Source: Clostridium sp.
GTDB lineage: Bacteria; Bacillota; Clostridia; Clostridiales; Clostridiaceae
Direction: 5' to 3'
Assembly: GCF_018372875.1 (NCBI RefSeq)
Contig: NZ_JAHAIF010000002.1
Span: forward strand, 124,001 to 188,000
DNA length: 64,000 bases
The notes under the pieces are model-generated. The model had not been told where the DNA came from. It did not search any database and worked only from the letters and a program-made list of their open reading frames with translations. Positions within the stretch are counted from its first letter, which is position 1. Each line of letters begins with the position of its first letter. Both the position numbers and the translations under genes were made by a program. Positions 26,139 through 34,731 of the stretch are shown here, piece after piece.

Positions 26139-26692
26139 TCTGCCTTCATAAGAGAAGACATTAAACAGGCACCCTTAGCCCCTGCTTCTTTAACTAAATT
26201 TATATTATATTTTGAAATTCCACCTATAGCATAAACAGGTATATTCACAGCTCTACAGATATTCTCTAAAAAACTTACCCCCCTTGGTTCTAAGTCCTTT
26301 TTACAATCTGTTTGAAATATATGACCTGCTGTAATATAAGTTGCTCCAAGGGCTACTGCTCTTTCCCCTTCCTCTAGTGAATGAATAGATACTCCTACCT
26401 TTTCAAAATTCCTTACTTCATTATGATGTTTTTCTAACATTGGAAGGGATAGATGAATTTTGCTTTGGCCTAACCTTTTAGCTACACCTACAAAGTTATG
26501 AAGAATACACTCCTTATTGTACTTTTCACATATTCTAAGGACATTCTTAGCTAAATTATAATACTCCTCTTCACTAAGATCCTTTTCCCTTAAAATAATT
26601 GAATCCACCTCTGATTTTGCCAAAGCTTCAAGTTTTTCTAAAAAATCAATATGGCATAACTTCCTATTAGTAACAGCAATTATCTTAAACAT
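26129..26692 (-). CDS. thiE: thiamine-phosphate synthase / TenI-like protein
   Basis: 187 residues from the ATG at 26692; a GTG four codons upstream is an alternative. It is a TIM-barrel of the ThiE/TenI superfamily with AVTNRKLC at the N-terminus, the SIHSLEEG motif, and the phosphate-binding GGISKYN near the end. ThiE joins HMP-PP and thiazole phosphate; TenI aromatises the thiazole. Length and sequence fit either. It overlaps thiH by 8 bp and is last in thiSFGHE. The final residues KAEAK and the stop are encoded within repeat copy E, so the original C-terminus may have been trimmed. Confidence 0.82.
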   Translation of the reverse strand: MFKIIAVTNRKLCHIDFLEKLEALAKSEVDSIILREKDLSEEEYYNLAKNVLRICEKYNKECILHNFVGVAKRLGQSKIHLSLPMLEKHHNEVRNFEKVGVSIHSLEEGERAVALGATYITAGHIFQTDCKKDLEPRGVSFLENICRAVNIPVYAIGGISKYNINLVKEAGAKGACLMSSLMKAEAK

Positions 26693-27836
26693 ATAAATAA
26701 TCACTCATTACAGGCTGTAGACCTTTTTCAACTATTGCTTTATAAACCTCATCTACAGTACGCCCATCTGATATTTCAAATTGTTCATCACCCTTATTTT
26801 CTCCTGTGTGACCTCCAATTCCAACATCAACCCCAGCAGAAATCTTAGTTGCTGCAATATCTATAATATTATCTCTAAACCTTGCACACTCCCTACTTGA
26901 AATTGTTATATTTGCTGAAGGAATAAGCAATCTATAGGCAGCTATTATTTGTAATAATTGAGGCTCATGTACATCTTTAGGGTTAATTTTATCATTATTA
27001 ATTATTGGACGTAACCTTGGACATGAAAAAGCAATTTCAGCATGAGGATACTTTCTTTGAAGCATATATGCATGCATTCCTGTTGCAAAGGCATCCTTTC
27101 TAAAATCATCTAGCCCTAAAAGTGCTGCAAAACCTACTCCCCTTATTCCACCCATTATTGCACGTTCTTGTGCATTGAATCTATAAGGGAATATTCTCTT
27201 ATGACCTTCTAAATGTAGAGTTTCATACTTATCAGAATTATAAGTTTCTTGGAATACAGTAACAAAATCTGCACCACATTCATGAAGATAAGCATAATCC
27301 TCAGAGTTCATTGGATAAACCTCAAGACCTATTACCTTAAAGTACTTACGTGCTATTTTGCAAGCCTCTCCTATATATTTAACATCAGACATACTTGGAC
27401 TTTCACCAGTTAAAATTAAGATTTCTTCAAGTCCTGTATCTGCAATTATTTTCATTTCATTTTCTATTTCTTCTGCATTTAACTTAGCACGATGAATCTT
27501 ATTGTAACAGTTGAAACCACAGTAAATACAGTAATTCTCACAATAATTAGATATATACAGAGGAGTAAACATATATATTGAATTTCCAAAGTGCTTCTTT
27601 GTTTCTATTTGTGCTTTTATTGCCATTTCCTCTAAAAATGGAAAAGCAGCTGGAGATAGCAATGCCTTAAAATCATCTAAATTAATACTATCCTTATTTA
27701 AAGCTCTTTTTACATCCCCTTCAGTATAAGAATCATAGTCATAAGAGTTCATTTCAGATATTACCTTATTAAAAATATCATGTTCTATTATTTCCATTCC
27801 AAGGGTATATTCCATATGATTTGTTCTTTCTCTCAT
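26685..27836 (-). CDS. thiH: 2-iminoacetate synthase (tyrosine lyase)
   Basis: 383 residues. A radical-SAM enzyme with the cluster motif CENYCIYC (CxxxCxxC) in YISNYCENYCIYCGF. It splits tyrosine into dehydroglycine and p-cresol, giving the glycine imine needed for the thiazole ring in anaerobes. The family motif SISSREC-like is seen as TISSRECARFRDN. The start is strongly supported by AGGAGGGGATTAAC-ATG. Its position between thiG and thiE matches its partner role with ThiG. Confidence 0.94.
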   Translation of the reverse strand: MRERTNHMEYTLGMEIIEHDIFNKVISEMNSYDYDSYTEGDVKRALNKDSINLDDFKALLSPAAFPFLEEMAIKAQIETKKHFGNSIYMFTPLYISNYCENYCIYCGFNCYNKIHRAKLNAEEIENEMKIIADTGLEEILILTGESPSMSDVKYIGEACKIARKYFKVIGLEVYPMNSEDYAYLHECGADFVTVFQETYNSDKYETLHLEGHKRIFPYRFNAQERAIMGGIRGVGFAALLGLDDFRKDAFATGMHAYMLQRKYPHAEIAFSCPRLRPIINNDKINPKDVHEPQLLQIIAAYRLLIPSANITISSRECARFRDNIIDIAATKISAGVDVGIGGHTGENKGDEQFEISDGRTVDEVYKAIVEKGLQPVMSDYLYV

Positions 27837-27848
27837 GTTAATCCCCTC

Positions 27849-28625
27849 CTACTTTTCTAAAAATCCTGTTAATGGAGATGAAGCAGAAGCACCCTTATGT
27901 AAAACACGTCCAAGGCCTGCTATGTATGCTTCACGTCCTGCCTCAATTGCTTTCTTAAAGCTTTGTGCCATTAATGGTATTTTGCCTGAAGTTGCTATTG
28001 CAGTATTAGCCATAATTGCATCTACCCCTAATTCCATAGCTTCACAAGCTTGAGAAGGTGAACCTATTCCAGCATCAACTATTATAGGTAAATCTATTTC
28101 TTCTACTAAAATTTTAATAAATTCCTTTGTACATAATCCCTTATTTGAACCAATTGGTGCTGCAAGTGGCATTATTGCAGAAGCTCCAGCATTCATTAAA
28201 TCCCTTGCTACATTTAAATCTGGATACATATAAGGCATAACTACAAAGCCGTCTTTAGCTAAAATCTCTGTAGCCTTTATTGTTTCATAATTATCTGGAA
28301 GCAGGTATCTACTATCTCTTATAACTTCAATCTTTACAAAATCTCCACAACCTAGCTCCCTTGCAAGCCTTGCTATTCTTACTGCTTCTTCAGCATTTCT
28401 TGCACCAGATGTATTAGGTAATAAAGTTACCCCCTTAGGAATATAGTCTAAAATATTTTCTTTTCCACCATTATTAACACGTCTTAAGGCAAGAGTTATT
28501 ATTTCTGCACCAGCATTTTCAACAGCTGCTTTAATTAAATCAAGAGAATACTTACCTGAACCTAAAATAAATCTTGAATTAAACTCATGTCCACCTATAA
28601 TTAATTTATCATCTCTATTTTCCAT
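27849..28625 (-). CDS. thiG: thiazole synthase
   Basis: 258 residues of the ThiG TIM barrel. It has the N-terminal [12 protein letters not shown], the Schiff-base Lys in DFVKIEVI, the LLPDN loop, the phosphate-binding [11 protein letters not shown] and AIMANTAIA. It condenses DXP, 2-iminoacetate and ThiS-thiocarboxylate into thiazole phosphate. Standard length, tightly packed between thiF and thiH in one operon. Confidence 0.96.
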   Translation of the reverse strand: MENRDDKLIIGGHEFNSRFILGSGKYSLDLIKAAVENAGAEIITLALRRVNNGGKENILDYIPKGVTLLPNTSGARNAEEAVRIARLARELGCGDFVKIEVIRDSRYLLPDNYETIKATEILAKDGFVVMPYMYPDLNVARDLMNAGASAIMPLAAPIGSNKGLCTKEFIKILVEEIDLPIIVDAGIGSPSQACEAMELGVDAIMANTAIATSGKIPLMAQSFKKAIEAGREAYIAGLGRVLHKGASASSPLTGFLEK

Positions 28626-28630
28626 TTAAC

Positions 28631-29440
28631 TTACACATCCTTTTCCTCTAAAATTAATCTTAAAATCATATTAGCCTGATGGCCAGCACATATAGTTACA
28701 CGTGGTGCCATTAAGCCTCTACCAATCCTTGCTGATGTTTCTCCATCTCCACAAAGATAAAAATCATTGGTTATTTTTCTTGTTTTTATTGTGTTACTAC
28801 TTTCAAATCCAGCCATACCAGAGGATGCAACAACCTTTTTTCCTGGGAAATATTGTAAGATACTATTAACTAACAAAGCTTTTCCCTCTGGATTATCAAA
28901 GGCCTCACATACTATATCATCATCTTTAAAAAGACTTTCTAAATTTTCTTCTGTTACCTTAACCCTATCTACTATTACTTCCACAAAAGGGTTTATTTCT
29001 GATATTTCCTTCTTTAAAGCCTCTGTTTTAAACATTCCTAAATGAGATATTTTATACTGCTGCCTATTTAAATTGCTGGGTTCAACTACATCAAAATCAA
29101 TTAAATGTAAGGTTCCAACTCCAGTTCTAGCTAAACTTATTGCTATATTAGATCCCAAACCTCCAAGGCCTGCAACTGCTACCCTTGATTTCTTTACTTT
29201 TTCATGAACCTTTGGAGTATGTCTTGCACAAAGCATATGCTCAAAAACTTCTTTTGAAGGAAGCTTTCCCTTCTCAATAAATGTTACTTCACTATTTTCA
29301 TGTAATTCTACATCATCATTTGTAGCAAAGCCTTCAATTATTGTTACTATATTATCCTTGCTTCCATAATACTCTCTTTTTAGTTCATAAAGAGTTTTAC
29401 AATTAGTATCTATAGCTTGTCCATTTAATACTATTTTCAT
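28631..29440 (-). CDS. thiF: ThiS adenylyltransferase with N-terminal ThiS-like domain
   Basis: 269 residues. Residues about 65-269 are an E1-like fold with nucleotide loop AGLGGLGSNIA and the NRQQY motif, which activates the ThiS C-terminus with ATP. Residues 1-60 (MKIVLNGQAIDTNCKTLYEL ... VTFIEKGK) resemble ThiS itself but lack the terminal GG, so this is the ThiF variant with a fused, non-functional ThiS-like domain. The true carrier, ThiS, is encoded next door. The domain may help dock ThiS. Confidence 0.92.
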   Translation of the reverse strand: MKIVLNGQAIDTNCKTLYELKREYYGSKDNIVTIIEGFATNDDVELHENSEVTFIEKGKLPSKEVFEHMLCARHTPKVHEKVKKSRVAVAGLGGLGSNIAISLARTGVGTLHLIDFDVVEPSNLNRQQYKISHLGMFKTEALKKEISEINPFVEVIVDRVKVTEENLESLFKDDDIVCEAFDNPEGKALLVNSILQYFPGKKVVASSGMAGFESSNTIKTRKITNDFYLCGDGETSARIGRGLMAPRVTICAGHQANMILRLILEEKDV

Positions 29441-29442
29441 CT

Positions 29443-29640
29443 TTAGCCCCCTCCTACAAAGGTTACAACTTCTAAGGTATCATTTTCTTTTAAAATAATA
29501 CTTTGATAATCCTTTTTTCTTGCTATTGCTCCATTTAATTCAACAGCAATTCTAGTAATTTCATATCCTTCATTACATAGGAATTCATTTAATGTCTTAC
29601 CTTCATATCCATTAATAATTTCACCATTTACCTTAATCAT
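29443..29640 (-). CDS. thiS: sulfur carrier protein
   Basis: 65 residues of ubiquitin-like fold ending in VVTFVGGG; the C-terminal GG is adenylated by ThiF and then carries the thiocarboxylate used by ThiG. The start is supported by AAGGAGGGATAAG-ATG. It is the first gene of thiSFGHE, directly behind the terminator-embedded leader RNA. Confidence 0.95.
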   Translation of the reverse strand: MIKVNGEIINGYEGKTLNEFLCNEGYEITRIAVELNGAIARKKDYQSIILKENDTLEVVTFVGGG

Positions 29641-29660
29641 CTTATCCCTCCTTTTTTAAA

Positions 29661-29720
29661 ATAAAAAAAGGTATCACGAAGAAATGACACCCTTGGTGGT
29701 GTCCCCCTTCGTGATACCTT
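29661..29720 (-). ncRNA. probable HMP-PP riboswitch (thiS motif), terminator-embedded
   Basis: Between the promoter and thiS lies a single hairpin: a perfect 14-bp outer stem AAGGTATCACGAAG / CTTCGTGATACCTT, an internal loop (GGG opposite ATTT), an inner 6-bp stem GACACC / GGTGTC, apical loop ACCAAG, and an immediate T7 run. A ligand-shaped internal loop built into an intrinsic terminator just before thiS matches the known thiS-motif / HMP-PP riboswitch, whose aptamer is embedded in its terminator. It does not resemble a TPP riboswitch. It could alternatively be a plain terminator of the upstream nucleotidase gene. Confidence 0.7.
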
Positions 29721-29735
29721 AATCACTCTGTTAAT

Positions 29736-29764
29736 ATAATAACACATTTTGCATTCTATGTAAA
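29736..29764 (-). promoter_or_regulatory. promoter of thiSFGHE
   Basis: Minus-strand TTTACA (29759-29764), 17-bp spacer, TATTAT (29736-29741), starting 8 bp after the nucleotidase stop. The predicted start near 29729 places the hairpin leader at the very 5' end of the transcript, as expected for a short riboswitch. Confidence 0.68.
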
Positions 29765-29772
29765 TATATCCA

Positions 29773-31284
29773 TTATTTAATTATGTAATTACTTTCCTCT
29801 ATCGCTTTTACAGTATGATGCTTTTCAAAGTAATCTATTATAAGTTCACTCATCTCTTTTGTAATTTCCTTTACTACCTCTGCCCCTTCATAAGATGGGT
29901 AAATTGAAGTATTAGTTGCACGATAGTTATTCATAACCACTGTATAATATTTATCTAAATCTATTTCTTTTCCATCTTTCTTTATAGAAACAACTCTATC
30001 ATAGAAATCTCTTGATAAATCTATTTCATAAGTTAATCCCCCAAAAGTGTCATAGTTGTAATTTTGCACCTTTGGAACTAAAAACTCTTCATTTATTTCT
30101 ACCTTACCATCATTAACAACAAAATAAGTAGCGCTCTTTTCCATTGCTTCCTTAAACTTATCACCTCTTACCTTAAGAACCATCATTGTATTAGGGTAAG
30201 GGTAGTTAATTAGTACATCTCTAATAGAAACATTTCTTTTAAAACCAATAGCACTATCAAATAGTGATAAAACAGAGAAATCAGCACCTGATTCTTCTAA
30301 TTGCACTTGATGTAAGAAGTTTATAAAAGGATGCCCTTTTAATCTTCCTTCAAATATATCATCCATTAAAATATCCTTATCAAACTCCCCAATTTCCTTA
30401 TCTAAGTACTCTTGAAGTTCCCCTTCTACCTTTGTAAAAAGACTTTCTAAGTCTGGATTAATATCATCAGTTAATTTACTAACATCCACTAATTCAAAGG
30501 TAGTTTCTTTTGTTTCTGTATCAAAAATTATCTTAGTAAAGTTTTGACCATTATTTAAAGGTTGAGTACAAACTACTCCCTTAATTTTAGTAGCAAAGGA
30601 TCTGTGTTGATGTCCACTTAAAATCATATTTATAGAGTCATAAGTTTCTAATAACTCGCTTCCTTGATTTTCTTTATTTAACTTCTCAGTAGGAGTCATA
30701 TTCTCATCTAAACTCTTTTCAAATCCACCATGATAACAAACAATAATATAATCTGCTTTTTCTTTTAGCTCTTTTTCATATTTTCCATACATCTCAACAG
30801 GATTTAAGAATTTAATTCCCGCAATGTTTTTTTCTTGTTCCCAGTTTGGTATAAAGGAGGTTGTAAGACCTATACACCCTATTTTAAATCCATTAAAATC
30901 AAATATTTTATATGGTTTTGACTTAAAGGCTAATCCTTCAATATTAGCATTAATAACTTTTTCTGAAATAGGAGTATAAGCTTTAGTTAAATAATCTAAC
31001 CCATAGTTAAATTCATGATTACCAAGGACATAGGCATCATAACCTATTTTTTCTAAACATTGAACTATAGGGTTCACCTCAGGATTCTTCTTTGATAAAT
31101 AATGAGTTAGGGAAGAACCTTGAACTAAGTCTCCGCAATCTATAGTTAATGAAGCATCATAATTTTTCTTATCCTTTAATATATAGCTTCCTATTTTAAG
31201 TATTCCTAATTGCTTTTCAGTTACATAATTAGTTGGATAAACAAATCCATGTAAATCGCTTGTTTGATATATAGCAATCTTCAT
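29773..31284 (-). CDS. cytoplasmic bifunctional metallophosphatase/5'-nucleotidase
   Basis: 503 residues in the UshA/YunD superfamily. The N-terminal metallophosphoesterase domain has QTSDLHGF (DxH), TIDCGDLVQG, VLGNHEFNYG, VVCYHGGFE-like IVCYHGGFE and LSGHQHRSF. The C-terminal 5'-nucleotidase substrate domain starts at about residue 300. There is no signal peptide, unlike secreted UshA, so it should act in the cytoplasm, possibly on nucleotides or phosphodiesters. It follows the ABC transporter solute-binding gene by 57 bp, across a hairpin, suggesting a catabolic link to the imported substrate. Confidence 0.87.
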   Translation of the reverse strand: MKIAIYQTSDLHGFVYPTNYVTEKQLGILKIGSYILKDKKNYDASLTIDCGDLVQGSSLTHYLSKKNPEVNPIVQCLEKIGYDAYVLGNHEFNYGLDYLTKAYTPISEKVINANIEGLAFKSKPYKIFDFNGFKIGCIGLTTSFIPNWEQEKNIAGIKFLNPVEMYGKYEKELKEKADYIIVCYHGGFEKSLDENMTPTEKLNKENQGSELLETYDSINMILSGHQHRSFATKIKGVVCTQPLNNGQNFTKIIFDTETKETTFELVDVSKLTDDINPDLESLFTKVEGELQEYLDKEIGEFDKDILMDDIFEGRLKGHPFINFLHQVQLEESGADFSVLSLFDSAIGFKRNVSIRDVLINYPYPNTMMVLKVRGDKFKEAMEKSATYFVVNDGKVEINEEFLVPKVQNYNYDTFGGLTYEIDLSRDFYDRVVSIKKDGKEIDLDKYYTVVMNNYRATNTSIYPSYEGAEVVKEITKEMSELIIDYFEKHHTVKAIEESNYIIK

Positions 31285-31302
31285 AAAAAACCTCCTATTT
31301 AC

Positions 31303-31333
31303 AAAAGGGCTGTATCTCTATTGATACAGCCCT
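31303..31333 (-). terminator. hairpin/attenuator after the solute-binding gene
   Basis: Perfect 11-bp stem AGGGCTGTATC / GATACAGCCCT followed on the minus strand by only TTTTG. It is probably a leaky terminator that leaves the binding-protein mRNA more abundant than the nucleotidase mRNA. Confidence 0.7.
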
Positions 31334-31341
31334 AAATTATT

Positions 31342-32607
31342 TTATTCCCAGATTGATTTTAAAGTAGTCTTAAATCCTTCTAGAGTCTTAGTTACATCAG
31401 CCTTATCTGGTTCAGCTAATACACTTTCCATTACTGTACCTGCTTCACGGTATGCAGCATCTGCACCTGAAACAACTGGATTAGTGTAAAGATTCTTAGT
31501 TGCATCTGAAAGTATTGGAGCTATTAAGCTTCCTGAATTTTTGTATTCTTCAGAATCAATAGCACTTTGTCTTGCAGGCATATATCCAGTTTGAGAAGCC
31601 CAAGTAATTTGGTTTTCTTTAGTTGTTAAGAACTTTAAGAACATGTATGCTGCAGTCTTTTGTTCAGCTGTAGCACTTGAGAATACATATAAATCTGTTC
31701 CTTGTTGTAATGAAGCGTTTGTTGGGTATGGTGCAGCTCCTACTTCAAACTTGTCACCAACACCTTGTTTAACAAAGTTTTCACCAGCATTTGAACCAAC
31801 GTACATAGCTACAGTTCCATTACCAAAAGGTCCTGATAAATAGTTGTCTGTTCCTGCAATTCTGAAGTAACCTTCTTTAACACCTTCTAAGTAGTAGTTA
31901 ACAGCCTTAGCTGATGCTTCATCTGTTACATCAAAGTTTGCATCAAAAGTCTTTCCTTCTGACTTTAAGAAAGTTGTATAGTAGTTGTTTAATGAATCAA
32001 ATCCTGCACCAGCTATACCCTTCTTTTCTTTGATAGTCTTAGCAACTTGAACTAATTCATCGTAAGTTGTTGGAACCTTTAATCCTAGTTCATCAAGTAA
32101 AGTTTTGTTGTACCATAAAACTTCTGTAGACTTGTTAAAAGGCATTCCATAGATTTTTCCATCAATTTTAACTGCTTCTCTAAAGCTTGGTAATATGTCT
32201 TCATAGTTATCAAACTTTAAAGTTTCATTTTCAATATATGGAGTTAAATCTTCAACTAAGTTATCCTTTATTGGGTTGAACATCCAGTCAGGATAAGCTT
32301 GAGTCATTGTTGGTAAATCCTTAGGACTTGCAACTGTTGCAGTTATCTTTTGTTGTAAATCCTTATAACTTGATTGGTTTTGTAAAGTTACCTTTATGTT
32401 TGGATTTTCTGCCATAAACTTATCTGTTAAGCTTGTAAGAGTTTTTTCTAAATCTCCATTCATGGCATGCCAGAAAGTAATTTCCACTGGCTCTTTAATT
32501 TCAGTTACTATATCTGCGCTTGATGTGTCATTTCCTTTTGATCCACATCCAACCATAGCAGCAGACATAAATACTAGACCTAAAGCTAATAATCTTTTAA
32601 ATTTCAT
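31342..32607 (-). CDS. ABC transporter solute-binding lipoprotein (UgpB/MalE family)
   Basis: 421 residues. A lipoprotein signal peptide with lipobox SAAMVGCGS (lipidated Cys21) anchors it outside the membrane. The mature part is a type-1 extracellular binding protein (EPVEITFWHAMNG, then FNKSTEVLWYNKTLLDELGLKVP), the class that binds sugars or glycerol-3-phosphate and its diesters. It belongs to an operon with two permeases and an ATPase upstream. FWHAMNG-type N-termini are frequent in UgpB-like proteins, which together with phosphatase neighbours suggests a phosphorylated ligand; this is inference. Confidence 0.9.
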   Translation of the reverse strand: MKFKRLLALGLVFMSAAMVGCGSKGNDTSSADIVTEIKEPVEITFWHAMNGDLEKTLTSLTDKFMAENPNIKVTLQNQSSYKDLQQKITATVASPKDLPTMTQAYPDWMFNPIKDNLVEDLTPYIENETLKFDNYEDILPSFREAVKIDGKIYGMPFNKSTEVLWYNKTLLDELGLKVPTTYDELVQVAKTIKEKKGIAGAGFDSLNNYYTTFLKSEGKTFDANFDVTDEASAKAVNYYLEGVKEGYFRIAGTDNYLSGPFGNGTVAMYVGSNAGENFVKQGVGDKFEVGAAPYPTNASLQQGTDLYVFSSATAEQKTAAYMFLKFLTTKENQITWASQTGYMPARQSAIDSEEYKNSGSLIAPILSDATKNLYTNPVVSGADAAYREAGTVMESVLAEPDKADVTKTLEGFKTTLKSIWE

Positions 32608-32625
32608 GGTCTTCCCTCCGCATAC

Positions 32626-33921
32626 TTATATTGTTTGTTTTTTCTCTGGTAATAGTCTATCGCCGTTTTCATTATAAAGTTTCTCTGGACGATATGAATG
32701 TATAGGCACTAAAAGCTTAGGCTTAATTAAGTTAATTATCTTAATTAAGTCATTTGGATGAGCATGACCACTACAAGAAGTTCTTACAAATTCAATTTTG
32801 TGTGATTCAATATTGTTTATGAACTTCTCATAAGCTGGATCAAAATCACCTAATGGAACAGCATTAGAGTGAATATAAATTCCACCTTCCTTAAGTTTAT
32901 CTATATGTTCTAAGGCAAGAGTATCTAATTGCCAGAAGAAAGCACCTTGGTCATTTAAAAGGGTATCAAAATCAATTTTATAAGCTTCATCTAATCCATA
33001 ATCTTTATCATCTAATTGATAGTAGTATGATTGATATCCAGTTGCTTCTTTAACTACATAAGAATAATAAGCATCTAAAACAACCTTTCTTGGATTAGTT
33101 TCTATTATGTTTTTAATTCTTTCAATATTAGAAATATAATAATTGAAAGTTATTTGTTTGTCTGGATTGTTCTTAACAATTTCATTAATCTTATCTAATA
33201 ATTCTGGTTCATTAGATATTTCTCTATCACTTACATCTTCATCAAACTCTTGGAATGATACTGAAACACCTTCAATTAAAAGAACATCACAGCCTTCACT
33301 TTCCTTACAGAAGTTTAATGTATCATTTTCTCTATATCCATGTAATCTAATATCACCAGTATAAGATATAACTAAATCAGGAGTTTTTATAAGTAAACCT
33401 GAGGCTCCATAAGCATCATGGTCAACAGGCATTACCTTTACTTCAATGTCTCCTACTCTTATTACTTCATTTTCTTTAACACCAATTATGTCTCTTGTGT
33501 TCTTTCCTTCTTTAACATGAAGAGGGAATAAGAAATCATCATTAATATTTAAAGTGTTTAATAAAGACTTTGTTCCTTCTAATGTATATAAAGGAATTGA
33601 AGGATTTAAATAGTTAACTATCTTTGAATGATCTAAGTGAACATGTGATAGGAATACTGCTGTATTCTTAAAACTATCTTCCTTTGATTCATATCCCTTT
33701 AAAGGAATTCTTGGATCATACATATTATTTAAATAAGGAACTAACCCTTCATCTAATAATCCTTGTAAGTCTGTTGGTTGCACTGGTGCCTTTGGGTTAT
33801 ATTCACTACCAAAGTCAAAGAAGATATGACTATCTTCATATGCAATTTCTATAATTGTTCCACCTATAGTTAAAATACCATTGTGGAAGGTAATCTTCGT
33901 TTTCTTATCCTTTAACGCCAC
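32626..33921 (-). CDS. metallo-beta-lactamase-fold hydrolase
   Basis: 431 residues from a GTG start at 33921 that lies 9 nt after AGAGGAG; a TTG three codons earlier sits directly on that site. Metal motifs are FLSHVHLDHSK (HxHxDH), PVDHDAYGASG and the late His in VPIHSYRPEK, the RNase J / CPSF-like branch of the fold. The usual N-terminal domain order and a mid-protein beta-CASP-like insertion (about 200-350) suggest a nuclease or phosphodiesterase. It overlaps the upstream permease gene by 17 bp and precedes the solute-binding gene, so it is part of the importer operon. Confidence 0.82.
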   Translation of the reverse strand: MALKDKKTKITFHNGILTIGGTIIEIAYEDSHIFFDFGSEYNPKAPVQPTDLQGLLDEGLVPYLNNMYDPRIPLKGYESKEDSFKNTAVFLSHVHLDHSKIVNYLNPSIPLYTLEGTKSLLNTLNINDDFLFPLHVKEGKNTRDIIGVKENEVIRVGDIEVKVMPVDHDAYGASGLLIKTPDLVISYTGDIRLHGYRENDTLNFCKESEGCDVLLIEGVSVSFQEFDEDVSDREISNEPELLDKINEIVKNNPDKQITFNYYISNIERIKNIIETNPRKVVLDAYYSYVVKEATGYQSYYYQLDDKDYGLDEAYKIDFDTLLNDQGAFFWQLDTLALEHIDKLKEGGIYIHSNAVPLGDFDPAYEKFINNIESHKIEFVRTSCSGHAHPNDLIKIINLIKPKLLVPIHSYRPEKLYNENGDRLLPEKKQTI

Positions 33922-34723
33922 TCTTAACAACTCCTCTGATAATCTGCTTTCTAAATATTAAATATAAAATTAATATTGGAACTATAGCTATAGTTGAAGC
34001 AGCCATTTGTAATTGAACATTTGTACCACTTTCAGTAGTAAAGGCACTTAACCCATTACTTAATAATCTCATTTCCTTACTATTTGTAACTAATATTGGC
34101 CATAAGAATGAATTCCAACCACTTATAAAACTTAAAATTGACATTGTAAATATAGCTGGCTTACCTAATGGAACTAAAATTCTTCTTATAAATTCTAAGT
34201 CTCCACATCCATCTACCTTTGCTGCCTTATAATAAGATATTGGAATGCTAGTTAAATACTCTTTTAAATAGAATATATAAAATACGCTTGCAAGTGATGG
34301 AACTATTAAAGCTGTATATGTATTTAATAATCCAAATTGTGCAATTGTTTGATAATTTGTAAATACTGTAACTTCGTATGGAACCATTAATAAAGCTGCC
34401 ATACATAGAACTAAAACATTTTTAAATCTAAATTCTAACTTAACTAAAGCAAAAGATGCTAATATAGAAGTTAAAACTGTACCTATTGTTGATACTCCTG
34501 CAACTAAAATTGTATTAAAGAAATATCTAACAAAAGGCGCTTGTTTCATTGCTTCTGAGAAGTTACCCCAGTTGAACTTTTCAGGAATCAATGTTGGTGG
34601 TATACTTGTTGCCTCTTGGTATGTCATGAAACTTGCTAGAATCATATATACAAAAGGGAACAACGTGATTAATGCCATTATAAGAATGAATGTTTTTGAC
34701 AAAACTGAATTAAACTTTTTCAT
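33905..34723 (-). CDS. ABC transporter permease (MalG/UgpE type)
   Basis: 272 residues with six predicted membrane helices, the first at about 10-32 (FILIMALITLFPFVYMILAS). The EAA loop contacting the ATPase is YKAAKVDGCGDLEFIRRILVPLGKP. It forms the heterodimeric channel with the other permease. In the operon it lies 8 bp after that gene. Confidence 0.93.
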   Translation of the reverse strand: MKKFNSVLSKTFILIMALITLFPFVYMILASFMTYQEATSIPPTLIPEKFNWGNFSEAMKQAPFVRYFFNTILVAGVSTIGTVLTSILASFALVKLEFRFKNVLVLCMAALLMVPYEVTVFTNYQTIAQFGLLNTYTALIVPSLASVFYIFYLKEYLTSIPISYYKAAKVDGCGDLEFIRRILVPLGKPAIFTMSILSFISGWNSFLWPILVTNSKEMRLLSNGLSAFTTESGTNVQLQMAASTIAIVPILILYLIFRKQIIRGVVKSGVKG

Positions 34724-34731
34724 CTCTTCAC

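Noticed and set aside
29641..29772. TPP riboswitch before the thiamine operon
   Set aside because: The conserved TPP-aptamer segments (CUGAGA and the ACC-CUGAUCUGG-like part) are absent; the short terminator-embedded hairpin fits the thiS motif instead.
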